Notes under the pieces: generated by a model
The model's database searches: none
Told to the model about the DNA's origin: nothing
The model's input: only the letters and a program-made list of their open reading frames with translations
Shown: positions 4,580-11,390 of the stretch, one piece after another
Layout of the letters: each line of letters opens with the position of its first letter
How positions within the stretch are numbered: the stretch's first letter is position 1
Made by a program: the position numbers and the translations under genes
Assembly (NCBI GenBank): GCA_964487195.1
Contig: CAZAPV010000029.1
Coordinates: forward strand, 1-11,811
Source of the DNA: CAZAPV01 sp964487195
GTDB lineage: Bacteria > Patescibacteriota > Patescibacteriia > SG8-24
Reading direction: 5' to 3'
Length of the DNA stretch: 11,811 bases

Positions 4580-5605
4580 ATGAGCAGCAAATTCATTCAT
4601 ACCTACGAGGATATCATCTCTCTTGAGAACTTGCTCGCCGCCTGGCAGGAGTTCGTGGTCGGCAAGCGAGCACGAAAGGACGTACAAGAGTTTGAACAAC
4701 GGTTGATGACGAACATTCTTTCGCTGCACGAAGACTTGTCAACAAAAATTTATAGGCACTCTCCCTATGAAGCGTTCAACATTTCCGATCCGAAGCCGCG
4801 CAACATTCATAAGGCCGCGGTGAGGGATCGACTACTTCATCACGCGCTGTATCGTCAATTGTACCCGTATTTCGATGCGCGATTCATCGCCGATTCGTTT
4901 TCCTGCCGATTAGGCAAGGGGACGCACAAGGCGTTGCATCGTTTTCGCGCCTTCGCGCACAAGGTTTCGCGCAATCACACCAGGACGCTCTGGATACTGC
5001 AATGCGATATACGTAAATTTTTCGCATCGATTGATCATGCAATCTTGCTCGGCATCTTGCGCCGATCCATCGTCGATCGGGATGTTCTTTGGCTGCTCGA
5101 GCGGGTCATCGGCAGCTTTTCGTCTACGCGACCGGGCGTCGGTCTGCCGCTCGGCAACCTCACTTCGCAGCTTTTTGTGAACGTCTACATGAACGAATTC
5201 GACCAATTCGTGAAGCGCGGATTAAAAATGAAATACTATCTTCGTTACGCCGACGATTTCGTATTCATGTCCGAGAACCGGGCGCAATTTGAAGGGGCGT
5301 TGCCGCGCATCAGCGATTTTCTTTCGCGGACACTGCGGCTGCAATTGCATCCTGATAAGGTGACGCTTCGGACGCTCGCATCCGGCGTTGATTTTCTCGG
5401 GTGGGTGCATTTTCCCGATCATCGGATTTTGCGGACGGCGACGAGGCGGCGCATGATGCGAGGGGTGGGCAGACAACCGACCACCGAAGCCTTCCAATCG
5501 TATCTTGGACTGATGCCACACGGTAATGCCAGACAGTTGGAAGACGAAATCAAGAATCTGCAATGGCTTTATAGCGATTCTGGATTCCCGCCTGCGCGGG
5601 AATGA
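4580..5605 (+). CDS. rt: DGR reverse transcriptase
   Basis: RNA-directed DNA polymerase, 341 aa, that copies the TR RNA with errors at adenines; the cDNA then replaces the VR. The N-terminus TYEDIISLENLLAAW is typical of DGR enzymes. Palm motifs in order are RDRLLHHALYR (82-92), SFSCRLGKGTHKA (106-118), motif A CDIRKFFASID with Asp143, motif B LPLGNLTSQLF with Gln197, motif C YADD (223-226) and VDFLGWVHF (270-278). SQ in place of the SP of group II introns and retrons is a hallmark of DGR enzymes. No maturase or endonuclease domain follows. The ATG at 4580 gives the usual N-terminus; GGAGG lies only 1 nt before it, too close for a normal Shine-Dalgarno. The last residues (SGFPPARE) are encoded by a palindromic repeat. 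Codon use is visibly more AT-rich than in the flanking genes, suggesting acquisition. Confidence 0.95.
   Translation: MSSKFIHTYEDIISLENLLAAWQEFVVGKRARKDVQEFEQRLMTNILSLHEDLSTKIYRHSPYEAFNISDPKPRNIHKAAVRDRLLHHALYRQLYPYFDARFIADSFSCRLGKGTHKALHRFRAFAHKVSRNHTRTLWILQCDIRKFFASIDHAILLGILRRSIVDRDVLWLLERVIGSFSSTRPGVGLPLGNLTSQLFVNVYMNEFDQFVKRGLKMKYYLRYADDFVFMSENRAQFEGALPRISDFLSRTLRLQLHPDKVTLRTLASGVDFLGWVHFPDHRILRTATRRRMMRGVGRQPTTEAFQSYLGLMPHGNARQLEDEIKNLQWLYSDSGFPPARE
5584..5603. repeat. REP-like palindrome at the end of rt
   Basis: ATTCCCGC-CTGC-GCGGGAAT is a perfect 8-bp stem with a 4-nt loop, within CTGGATTCCCGCCTGCGCGG, a sequence resembling dispersed repeats common in many bacteria. It encodes the end of the RT and its last three bases begin the TGA. 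It lies between the convergent rt and folD genes, so it could slow transcription from both sides. No T run is present. Confidence 0.6.
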
Positions 5606-5612
5606 CAGGCGT

Positions 5613-6455
5613 TTATTTCGAACGATTCTTTTTTGCGAATACGAGGATGTTGGTGAGCAGCATGGCGATCGTCATCGGACCGACGCCGCCGGGGACCGGG
5701 GTGAGATGGCCGGCGACCGCGTTCGCGGAATCGAAATCGACGTCGCCCGCGAGTTTGCCGTCGACGCGGTTGGTGCCGACATCGATCACGATCGCGCCCG
5801 GTTTGAGCATCGCGCCGGTGATCAGTTTCGCTTTTCCCGCGGCGACGACGAGCACGTCGGCCCCCGCTGTTTTTTTTGCGAGATGCGGATCATCTGCGAA
5901 TGCGAAGGAGGGGAGGAGGCCGTCGTCCGCGATCGCGACCGCAAGCGGCGTGTAAAATGTTTCGCTGTTCGCGACGACGAGCGCGCGCTTGCCGGCGAGC
6001 GGCTCGCGCGTCGAGCGGATCAGCTCGTTGATGCCGGCGACGAGGCCGGGCACGATGCGCGGCCGGCCTTCTTTGAAGAGCGCGACGTTGTCCGGATGGA
6101 AGCCGTCCGCGTCTTTCGCCGGATCGATCGTGCGGACGATTTCGTCTTCATCGAGCTGCGGCGGGAGCGGGAGCTGCACCAGGATCGCGTCGATATCCGC
6201 GCGGCCGTTCAGCTCGGCGATCGCGCGCATCACCGTTTCCGCGCTCGCGTCGGCTCGGAAGAACAATTTTTCCATCGCGATGCCCGCGTCAGCGCACGCT
6301 TTTTCTTTCAGCCGCACGTATAGGTGCGACGCCGGATCGTCGCCGACCAGGATCACGCCGAGCCCGGGATGGAGGCCGCGCGCGGCGATCTCCGTTTTCA
6401 CGGCGTCGGAGATCCGCCGAGCGATCGTTTTTCCGTCAATCAGGTTCGCGGACAT
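5613..6455 (-). CDS. folD: FolD: methylene-THF dehydrogenase / methenyl-THF cyclohydrolase
   Basis: Bifunctional cytoplasmic enzyme that converts 5,10-methylene-THF to 10-formyl-THF, making NAD(P)H; 280 aa, normal length. Catalytic-domain motifs are LIDGKTIA (5-12), VGDDPASHLYVRLKEKACADAG (37-58, with Tyr46 and Lys50), ILVQLPLPP (91-99) and DADGFHPDNV (115-124). TPVPGGVGPMTIAMLLTN (252-269) closes the fold. Two regions depart from the textbook enzyme: the PCTP-type motif reads RIVPGLVAGI (133-142), and the cofactor loop usually GRSxxVGxP reads ANSETFYTP (162-170). Its ATG shares a base with the glyA stop (TAATG), indicating translational coupling. It converges on the DGR reverse transcriptase with 7 bp between. 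Confidence 0.93.
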   Translation of the reverse strand: MSANLIDGKTIARRISDAVKTEIAARGLHPGLGVILVGDDPASHLYVRLKEKACADAGIAMEKLFFRADASAETVMRAIAELNGRADIDAILVQLPLPPQLDEDEIVRTIDPAKDADGFHPDNVALFKEGRPRIVPGLVAGINELIRSTREPLAGKRALVVANSETFYTPLAVAIADDGLLPSFAFADDPHLAKKTAGADVLVVAAGKAKLITGAMLKPGAIVIDVGTNRVDGKLAGDVDFDSANAVAGHLTPVPGGVGPMTIAMLLTNILVFAKKNRSK

Positions 6456-7729
6456 TACAGGTTCGGGTAAATCGGATGCCTTTTCGCTATTTCTTTTACT
6501 TTTTTCGCAACCTCGACCTTCACCTCGCTGTTCTCTGGATTTTTGAGTACGCGTGCAATCAGTTTGCCGACCTCGCGCGTGCCGGTTTCGTCGAGGCCGC
6601 GCGTGGTGATTGACGGCGTGCCGAGCCGCAGGCCGGACGGATCGGTCGGTTTGCGGGTGTCGAACGGGATCATGTTTTTGTTCGTATGGATGCCGACCTC
6701 GTCGAGCGCGGCCTCCGCGGCTTTGCCGCCGATCCCGAGCGACGTTAGGTCCACGAGCACGAGATGGTTGTCCGTCCCGCCGGAGACGATGCGCAAACCT
6801 TCCGCGGCGAGCGTTTCCGCGAGCGCCTTCGCATTTACGAGCACGCGCTTCTGATAGTCGGCGAACGACGGTTCGAGCGCCTCTTTGAACGCCACCGCCT
6901 TCGCCGCGATCACGTGGTCGAGCGGCCCTCCCTGCAGTCCGGGGAACACTGCGGCGTCCACGCGCTGCGCCAGATTTTTCTTGTCGTTCGGCCGGAGCCG
7001 GTCCGCGATTTTCGAAAGGATGATCGCGCCGCGCGGGCCGCGCAGCGTCTTGTGCGTCGTCGTCGTGACGACGTCGGCGTAGGGGACAGGATCGGGGTGC
7101 GTCTTCGCGGCGACGAGCCCTGCGAAGTGCGCCATATCCACCATCAGATACGCGCCGACCTCGTCGGCGATCTTTCGGAACGTCGCGAAGTCGAGATGCC
7201 GCGGATATGCCGTGAACCCCGCGACGATCACGCGCGGGGTCGTTTTTTTGGCGATGTCGCGCACCTCGTCCATGTCGATCCGTTCGGTGTCGCGCCGCAC
7301 GCCGTAGTGGCTGAATTTGAAAAGTTTTCCTGAAAAATTCACCGCGGCGCCGTGCGTCAGGTGGCCGCCGTGCGCGAGGTCCATCGCGAGGATCGCGTCG
7401 CCCGGTTCGGCGAGCGCGAGGTACGCCGCCATGTTCGCCTGCGAGCCGGCGTGCGGCTGGACGTTCGCGTGTTCGGCGCCGAACAGTTTTTTTGCCCGTT
7501 CGATCGCGGCCGATTCGATCGCGTCGATCCATTCGTTGCCGCCGTAGTAGCGTTTGCCGGGATACCCTTCGGAATATTTGTTGGTGAGCGGCGTCCCCGT
7601 CGCTTCGAGCACCGCCTCGGAGACGATGTTCTCCGACGCGATCAGTTCGAGCCCGCCCTGCTGGCGGCAGATCTCGTTTTCCACCGCCGCGGCGATCTCC
7701 GGATCGGTTTTTCGCAGATGGTCCATCAT
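6455..7729 (-). CDS. glyA: Serine hydroxymethyltransferase
   Basis: PLP enzyme that moves the serine hydroxymethyl group to THF, giving glycine and 5,10-methylene-THF, the substrate of the next gene, folD. It is 424 aa from the ATG at 7729, normal for the family. Signatures are QQGGLELIASENIVS (near 23-37), the substrate loop NKYSEGYPGKRYYGG (50-64), DMAHFAGLVA (198-207) and the PLP-lysine motif VVTTTTHKTLRGPRG with Lys227. A GTG nine bases further upstream is in frame but lies partly inside the -10 box, so the ATG is preferred. No Shine-Dalgarno is present, which fits a leaderless message. It heads a two-gene glyA-folD operon. Confidence 0.97.
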   Translation of the reverse strand: MMDHLRKTDPEIAAAVENEICRQQGGLELIASENIVSEAVLEATGTPLTNKYSEGYPGKRYYGGNEWIDAIESAAIERAKKLFGAEHANVQPHAGSQANMAAYLALAEPGDAILAMDLAHGGHLTHGAAVNFSGKLFKFSHYGVRRDTERIDMDEVRDIAKKTTPRVIVAGFTAYPRHLDFATFRKIADEVGAYLMVDMAHFAGLVAAKTHPDPVPYADVVTTTTHKTLRGPRGAIILSKIADRLRPNDKKNLAQRVDAAVFPGLQGGPLDHVIAAKAVAFKEALEPSFADYQKRVLVNAKALAETLAAEGLRIVSGGTDNHLVLVDLTSLGIGGKAAEAALDEVGIHTNKNMIPFDTRKPTDPSGLRLGTPSITTRGLDETGTREVGKLIARVLKNPENSEVKVEVAKKVKEIAKRHPIYPNL

Positions 7730-7736
7730 GCCGGGC

Positions 7737-7745
7737 ACTGTAGCA
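7737..7745 (-). promoter_or_regulatory. Extended -10 promoter of glyA (leaderless)
   Basis: On the minus strand TGC TACAGT ends 7 nt before the ATG at 7729. The start point therefore falls at the ATG and excludes the upstream GTG as a start. The expected -35 position is the T run of the preceding terminator, so -35 contacts look weak. Confidence 0.55.
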
Positions 7746-7757
7746 GTTTCACGCCAA

Positions 7758-7793
7758 ATAAAAAATCCCCCATAGCCTTGTGCGAAGGGGGAT
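7758..7793 (-). terminator. Intrinsic terminator after the small-gene pair
   Basis: On the minus strand ATCCCCC (7793-7787) pairs with GGGGGAT (7771-7765), with an inner CCTT/AAGG alternative, and TTTTTTAT follows. The stem starts at the stop codon of the 92-aa gene and lies directly ahead of the glyA promoter. Confidence 0.85.
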
Positions 7794-8071
7794 CAGTTGA
7801 GCAAAGAGAGGATGACGAGCGCTGCGTCGCCGTCGTCATCGGTCTGGTAGGCGTAGTTCGCGCGGAGTTTGTCGTTCACCGCGTGCTGCGTTTGTTTGTT
7901 GAAGAACGGCACGTTGAACGGCTTGTCCCTGACGATCGCGGCGAGCCGCGGCTTCTCCCCGCGGACCTCTTTGCCGCTCACGGTGACGATGAACGTGTTC
8001 CGCTTGCCTTTCTTTTCGTCGATGCGCACGTGGACGGGCATCCCCGTCTTGTTGACGATGAACCAGTTCAT
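7793..8071 (-). CDS. Hypothetical protein, 92 aa
   Basis: Not recognised. The start at 8071 is backed by a strong AAGGAGG a few bases upstream, even though the frame stays open well beyond it. The protein opens MNWFIVNKTGMPVHVRI and looks like a run of beta strands (VHVRI, NTFIVTVSGKEV), then a basic middle, an acidic QTDDDGD near 76-82 and a hydrophobic tail ALVILSLLN. There is no signal peptide and there are no paired cysteines. It is the second gene of a two-gene unit, 23 nt after the 107-aa gene, and ends in a strong terminator. The two products probably work together; their role is unknown. Confidence 0.75.
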   Translation of the reverse strand: MNWFIVNKTGMPVHVRIDEKKGKRNTFIVTVSGKEVRGEKPRLAAIVRDKPFNVPFFNKQTQHAVNDKLRANYAYQTDDDGDAALVILSLLN

Positions 8072-8094
8072 CGCTCCTCCTTTCTTGCGCGAGG

Positions 8095-8418
8095 TCAGTT
8101 TGTCGCCTGTTCGATCCCGATCAGCAACGCCTTGTTGACGCGTTCCCCAACCTTCAGATCGACTTGCGCTTCCCGCCAGGCGAGCAACGAACCGCTGTGA
8201 TTGTGGCCGACATAGCGCACGTTGCCGTTCCAGACGCACGGCTGGAACGGGCTCCCTGCGGACACGGGAAGCGAGAATCCGTGGCCCGCTTCGAGCGGTC
8301 GGGTGTCGTTCATCGGCACGGCGTACGCGTAGATGTGCAGCGTTCGGTCCCGTACGTGGCAACGCAAGTGGACCGTGACCTCCAGCCGATTCCAAACCAG
8401 GATCATGTCGATGTCCAT
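8095..8418 (-). CDS. Hypothetical protein, 107 aa
   Basis: Not recognised. The ATG at 8418 has AGAGGAG about 7 nt upstream and a candidate promoter beyond. The sequence suggests mainly beta strands: MILVWNRLEVTVHLRCHV (5-22), TLHIYAYAVP (26-35), then FSLPVSAGSPF, VWNGNVRYVGHNHSG and a C-terminal ERVNKALLIGIEQ. There is no signal peptide or membrane segment. A small beta-sandwich or barrel would fit, but that is only an impression. It is divergent from murC with 66 bp between starts and is followed 23 nt later by the 92-aa gene on the same strand. Confidence 0.75.
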   Translation of the reverse strand: MDIDMILVWNRLEVTVHLRCHVRDRTLHIYAYAVPMNDTRPLEAGHGFSLPVSAGSPFQPCVWNGNVRYVGHNHSGSLLAWREAQVDLKVGERVNKALLIGIEQATN

Positions 8419-8447
8419 CGCAACGCTCCTCTTTGTGAAAGGCCTTT

Positions 8448-8476
8448 TTGCACGCTAACAGGGGCGGCGCTACAAT
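8448..8476 (+). promoter_or_regulatory. Promoter of murC-murB
   Basis: TTGCAC (8448-8453), a spacer of 17 and TACAAT (8471-8476). The ATG lies 8 nt after the -10, so the leader would be only one to three bases. The -10 is good and the -35 is weak. It overlaps the divergent promoter of the small genes. Confidence 0.6.
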
Positions 8477-8480
8477 GCAA
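8452..8480 (-). promoter_or_regulatory. Candidate promoter of the small-gene pair
   Basis: On the minus strand TTGCAT (8480-8475), a spacer of 17 and TAGCGT (8457-8452) preceded by TGT. The leader would be about 27 nt and contains the Shine-Dalgarno. Each -35 here overlaps the -10 of the opposite promoter, so the two probably cannot be occupied together. Confidence 0.45.
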
Positions 8481-8484
8481 ACCT

Positions 8485-9921
8485 ATGAGCATGCTGGAAA
8501 CCGTGAGGCGGGCGCACGTGATCGGGGCGGGAGGGATCGGCGTCTCCGCGGTCGCGAAATTGCTGAAGCATGCCGGGGCATCGGTGACCGGTTCGGACGT
8601 CGCCAGAAACGAATCGGTCGCCGAGCTGGAGCAGATGGGGATCCCGATCGCGATCGGCCACGCGGCGGCGAACGTGCCGGCGGACGCGGATCTGATCGTC
8701 TATTCCGGCGCGGTGCCGGTCGGGAATCCGGAACGCGAAGAAGGGCGTCGGCGCGGCATCCGCGAGTTGAGTTATTTCCAGTTCCTCGGCGAATTCTCCA
8801 AGGAAAAACGCACCATCGCCGTGTCCGGGACGAACGGCAAGAGCACCACCACCGCGCTCTTGGGGCTGATGCTCGAACGCGCCGGCCTCGATCCGACAGT
8901 GATCGTCGGTTCGAAAGTCGGATCGTTCAGCGATAAGAATCTGCGCGTCGGCGGCGGCGACATTTTCGTGGTCGAAGGGTGCGAACACGAGGCGAATTTC
9001 TTGTATCTCCATCCGCGGATGATCGTGCTCACGAACGTCGAAGAAGACCATCTCGATTATTATCGCGATCTCGACCACATCCGCGGCGCGTTCCAGGAAT
9101 ATATCGAACGGCTGCCCTCGGACGGACGGCTGATCGTGAACGCCGATGACCACGTCAGTTTTTCGGAGCTGAAACCGAAGACCGCGTTCACGACGTACGC
9201 GGCGGCGTACCGCGCGGATTTCGTCGTCCGCGACGTTCGCGCAGAGAACGGGGCGCAGACGTTCGAAATGTTGCGCCGCGGAGAATCGCTCGGCGAGTTC
9301 GTTCTCCATGTGCCGGGCAAATTCAACGTGATGAACGCCCTCGCCGCCGCGACCGCCGCGCTCGAACTCGGCGCGTCGGCGGACGCGGTGCGTACGACGC
9401 TTCGTGATTTCGCCGGGATCTGGCGCAGATTCGAGCGTGTGGGGGAGCGGGACGGCGCGCCGATCATCTCCGACTACGGTCACCACCCGACCGCGATCCG
9501 CGGCACGCTCGAAGGAACCCGCGAATTTTTTCCGGGACGCCGCGTCGTTCTCGCGTTCCAGCCGCACCAGCACAACCGGACGCGCAAACTGTTCGACGAG
9601 TTCGTCGCGTCGTTCGACGGCGCGGACGTTTTGGTCCTCGCGGAAATTTTCGACGTCGCCGGCCGTGAACAGACCGAAGACCAAAAGGTGAGCTCCAACG
9701 ATCTCGTCGATGCGGTTCGGAAACGCGATGCGGAACGAAAGATCTCGCGGCGCGTCGAGTACGCGCCGTCCATGGACGCGACGCGCGCGCTGCTCCAGAA
9801 ACTGATCGAACCGAACGACGTCGTGCTCGTCATGGGCGCGGGAGACATTTATAGGATCGCTTCGTCGCTCGCGGAGCCAGGCACTCATGGTGTGCCAGGC
9901 ACCGCTCGCGCTTCATTATGA
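8485..9921 (+). CDS. murC: UDP-N-acetylmuramate--L-alanine ligase
   Basis: Cytoplasmic Mur ligase that adds L-alanine to UDP-MurNAc using ATP; 478 aa, normal length. The N-terminal Rossmann domain has HVIGAGGIGVSAVAKLL (11-27) and SGAVPVGNPE. The ATP loop is SGTNGKSTTT (114-123), closer to the MurD/MurE form than to the usual GTHGKT of MurC. The metal-site region reads VVEGCEHEANF and TNVEEDHLDYY (183-193). The C-terminal domain has YGHHPTAIRGTL and FQPHQHNRT. The murB neighbour and the GxGGxG domain favour MurC over Mpl. The start at 8485 follows the -10 closely. The last 15 residues or so (EPGTHGVPGTARASL) pass the usual end of the family and are encoded by a palindromic repeat. Its TGA overlaps the murB ATG. 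Confidence 0.93.
   Translation: MSMLETVRRAHVIGAGGIGVSAVAKLLKHAGASVTGSDVARNESVAELEQMGIPIAIGHAAANVPADADLIVYSGAVPVGNPEREEGRRRGIRELSYFQFLGEFSKEKRTIAVSGTNGKSTTTALLGLMLERAGLDPTVIVGSKVGSFSDKNLRVGGGDIFVVEGCEHEANFLYLHPRMIVLTNVEEDHLDYYRDLDHIRGAFQEYIERLPSDGRLIVNADDHVSFSELKPKTAFTTYAAAYRADFVVRDVRAENGAQTFEMLRRGESLGEFVLHVPGKFNVMNALAAATAALELGASADAVRTTLRDFAGIWRRFERVGERDGAPIISDYGHHPTAIRGTLEGTREFFPGRRVVLAFQPHQHNRTRKLFDEFVASFDGADVLVLAEIFDVAGREQTEDQKVSSNDLVDAVRKRDAERKISRRVEYAPSMDATRALLQKLIEPNDVVLVMGAGDIYRIASSLAEPGTHGVPGTARASL
9876..9902. repeat. Short palindromic repeat pair inside the murC 3' end
   Basis: GCCAGGCAC occurs twice, 18 bp apart (9876-9884 and 9894-9902). The second is part of the palindrome GTGCCAGGCAC. 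The pair encodes most of the extra murC C-terminus and ends 15 bp before the murB start. Confidence 0.5.
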
Positions 9922-10898
9922 TCGATGAACTCCGCGCGCGAATCTCCTCCGACGTCCGCGAGAACGAACCGATGACGAAACACACGACGTTCAAGATCGG
10001 CGGGCCTGCGGAATATTTTTTCGAAGCGAAAACCGCGGACGACGCGGTGCGGGCGGCCGGCGCGGCGAAAGCGCTCGGACTGCCGCTCGTCGTGTTCGGC
10101 GGCGGATCGAACGTGCTCGTCGCCGATCACGGCGTGAAAGGATTGGTGGTGAAGATGGCGAACCGCGGATTCCGGATCAACGGCGATCGCGTCGTCGCGG
10201 ACGCCGGCGCACCGACCGGACTGGTGTCGACGCGGCTGGCGGACGCCGGACTCGCCGGTTTCGAATGGGCGGTCGGCGTCCCGGGAACGATCGGCGGCGC
10301 GGTGCGCGGCAACGCCGGCGCGTACGGCGGCGAAATGAAAGACGTCGTCGTGTCGGTGCGCGCGCTCAAAGACGGCGGCGACGTGACGATGACGAACGCG
10401 GAGTGCGGCTTCGCGTATCGCGACAGCGCGTTCAAACGCGACCGCGGTTGGATCGTCCTTTCCGCCGAGCTCGCGCTCGCCAAGGCGGCGGATCCGGCGG
10501 CGGCGAAAGCGTCGCTCAAAAAAATCCTGCTCGACAGGAAAGAAAAACAGCCGGTGGAATATCCGACCGCCGGCTGCATGTTCACGAACTGGCGGCCGTC
10601 TTCGACGGATGATCTGGAGGCGCTGCGAAAATCCCTGGATCTCGGAAAGGACGACAAGATTCCCGCGACCGCGCAGGGGACGGTGCCCGCCGGCTGGATC
10701 GTGGACCGCGCGCAGCTCAAGGGAATGGCGGTCGGCCACGTGCGGATCTCCGAGAAGCACGGCAATTTTTTCGTGAGCGACGGCAAGGCGAGCGCGGACG
10801 ACGTCGTCGCGCTCACCGCCGCGGTAAAAACCAGGATCCGCAACCTCACGAACGGCGTTGTCCAACTGACCGAGGAGATTGAATACGTCGGATTCTAA
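9918..10898 (+). CDS. murB: UDP-N-acetylenolpyruvoylglucosamine reductase
   Basis: FAD- and NADPH-dependent reductase that makes UDP-MurNAc, the substrate of MurC; 326 aa. FAD-binding motifs are HTTFKIGGPAEYF (22-34), VVFGGGSNVLVAD (58-70) and GVPGTIGGAVRGNAGAYGGE (120-139). CGFAYRDSAFK (163-173) carries the tyrosine and arginine of the active site. The proton-donor motif, often AGSxFKNP, reads AGCMFTN, with Cys220 in the serine position. About 30 extra residues lie between this motif and GWIVDRAQLKG (259-269). A glutamate near the end (about 320) fits the catalytic Glu. The ATGA overlap with murC implies coupled translation. Confidence 0.95.
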   Translation: MIDELRARISSDVRENEPMTKHTTFKIGGPAEYFFEAKTADDAVRAAGAAKALGLPLVVFGGGSNVLVADHGVKGLVVKMANRGFRINGDRVVADAGAPTGLVSTRLADAGLAGFEWAVGVPGTIGGAVRGNAGAYGGEMKDVVVSVRALKDGGDVTMTNAECGFAYRDSAFKRDRGWIVLSAELALAKAADPAAAKASLKKILLDRKEKQPVEYPTAGCMFTNWRPSSTDDLEALRKSLDLGKDDKIPATAQGTVPAGWIVDRAQLKGMAVGHVRISEKHGNFFVSDGKASADDVVALTAAVKTRIRNLTNGVVQLTEEIEYVGF

Positions 10899-10907
10899 GT
10901 GTATAGT
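10879..10907 (+). promoter_or_regulatory. Promoter of the hibernation factor gene, inside the murB 3' end
   Basis: TTGAAT (10879-10884), a spacer of 17 and TATAGT (10902-10907). The predicted start is about 2 nt before the ATG at 10916, so this promoter would give a nearly leaderless message, whereas read-through from murB would use the GGAGG at 10908. Confidence 0.6.
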
Positions 10908-10915
10908 GGAGGCCT

Positions 10916-11260
10916 ATGCAACTGGACATCAAAGCGACGAACATCGAACTGACCGACGCGATCCGCGCCGCGATCGAACAAAAAATGGCGACGCTCGACG
11001 CGAAGACCGCGCGTTTCGGCGACGTCGTGCGCGGCGAAGTGGAGGTGGGGAAGATCAGCATGCATCACAAAAAAGGCGACGTGTTTCGCGCCGAAGTGCA
11101 TGTGCGGCTCCCGGGGATGCTCGTCTACGCCGAAGCCGATCATGAAGATTTGTATACCGCGCTTAACAACGCAAAAAAGGAAGCGGAGCGCCAGATACTC
11201 TCCTACAAAGGGAAGCTCGGGGACAGGGCCGCAAGGGGTGGACGAAACCTCAAGGAATAG
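10916..11260 (+). CDS. hpf: Ribosome hibernation promoting factor, short form
   Basis: Small protein (114 aa) of the HPF/YfiA (RaiA) family. It binds the 30S decoding groove in resting cells and blocks tRNA and mRNA sites. The fold signature is present in order: MQLDIKATNIELTDAIRAAIEQKMATL, RGEVEVGKISMHHKKGDVFRAEVHVRLPG and the basic helix DLYTALNNAKKEAERQILSYKGKL. The long-form C-terminal dimerisation domain is absent. GGAGG lies 3 nt before the ATG, and a separate promoter precedes it, so it can be made both with and without murB. secA follows on the same strand, a common neighbour of this family. Confidence 0.93.
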   Translation: MQLDIKATNIELTDAIRAAIEQKMATLDAKTARFGDVVRGEVEVGKISMHHKKGDVFRAEVHVRLPGMLVYAEADHEDLYTALNNAKKEAERQILSYKGKLGDRAARGGRNLKE

Positions 11261-11300
11261 CTACGGTGGAGGCCGCTCGGTTCTCGCGCCGCCCCGCGAT

Positions 11301-11375
11301 CCGCGTCCGAGTCCTTGCGCGGGATGCAGTTCAAGGAAAGGCGACATCCCGCCTGCTGCGGACCTCGGGCCGCGG
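11301..11375 (+). other. Nested inverted repeats between hpf and secA
   Basis: The 142-bp gap 11261-11402 has no gene that I can support. It can fold as CCGCG and CCGAG (11301-11311) pairing with CTCGG and CGCGG (11364-11375). These enclose GCGGGATG (11319-11326) pairing with CATCCCGC (11345-11352) over an 18-nt loop. There is no T run. It may be a small RNA, a regulatory leader, or a fold arising from high GC. I could not match it to SRP RNA, RNase P RNA, 6S RNA or tmRNA. Confidence 0.45.
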
Positions 11376-11390
11376 ACACGCGGGTCGGCT

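Noticed and set aside
4451..4729. Minus-strand frame beginning in the rt gene and passing the G9 tract
   Set aside because: Upstream part is antisense to rt and downstream part is out of frame with Avd homology. It matters only if the homopolymer length is wrong, as noted in the findings.
5584..5603. Intrinsic terminator for rt or folD
   Set aside because: The stem is good, but neither strand has a T run after it, so it is listed as a repeat.
4580..5605. Group II intron or retron reverse transcriptase
   Set aside because: No maturase or HNH domain, no intron RNA ends and no msr/msd. SQ in motif B and the adjacent VR/TR pair identify a DGR enzyme.
6456..7532. Long upstream extension of the folD frame on the minus strand
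   Set aside because: It overlaps glyA in another frame and encodes arginine-rich nonsense. The FolD protein begins at the ATG at 6455, overlapping the glyA stop.
7730..7738. GTG start for glyA
   Set aside because: It adds three residues but overlaps the extended -10 box, so it would not be in the transcript.
8072..8395. N-terminal extension of the 92-aa gene
   Set aside because: It overlaps the 107-aa gene in a different frame, while a strong Shine-Dalgarno marks the start at 8071.
8164..8484. N-terminal extension of the murC frame
   Set aside because: It runs antisense through the 107-aa gene. MurC homology begins at the ATG at 8485, just after a -10 box.
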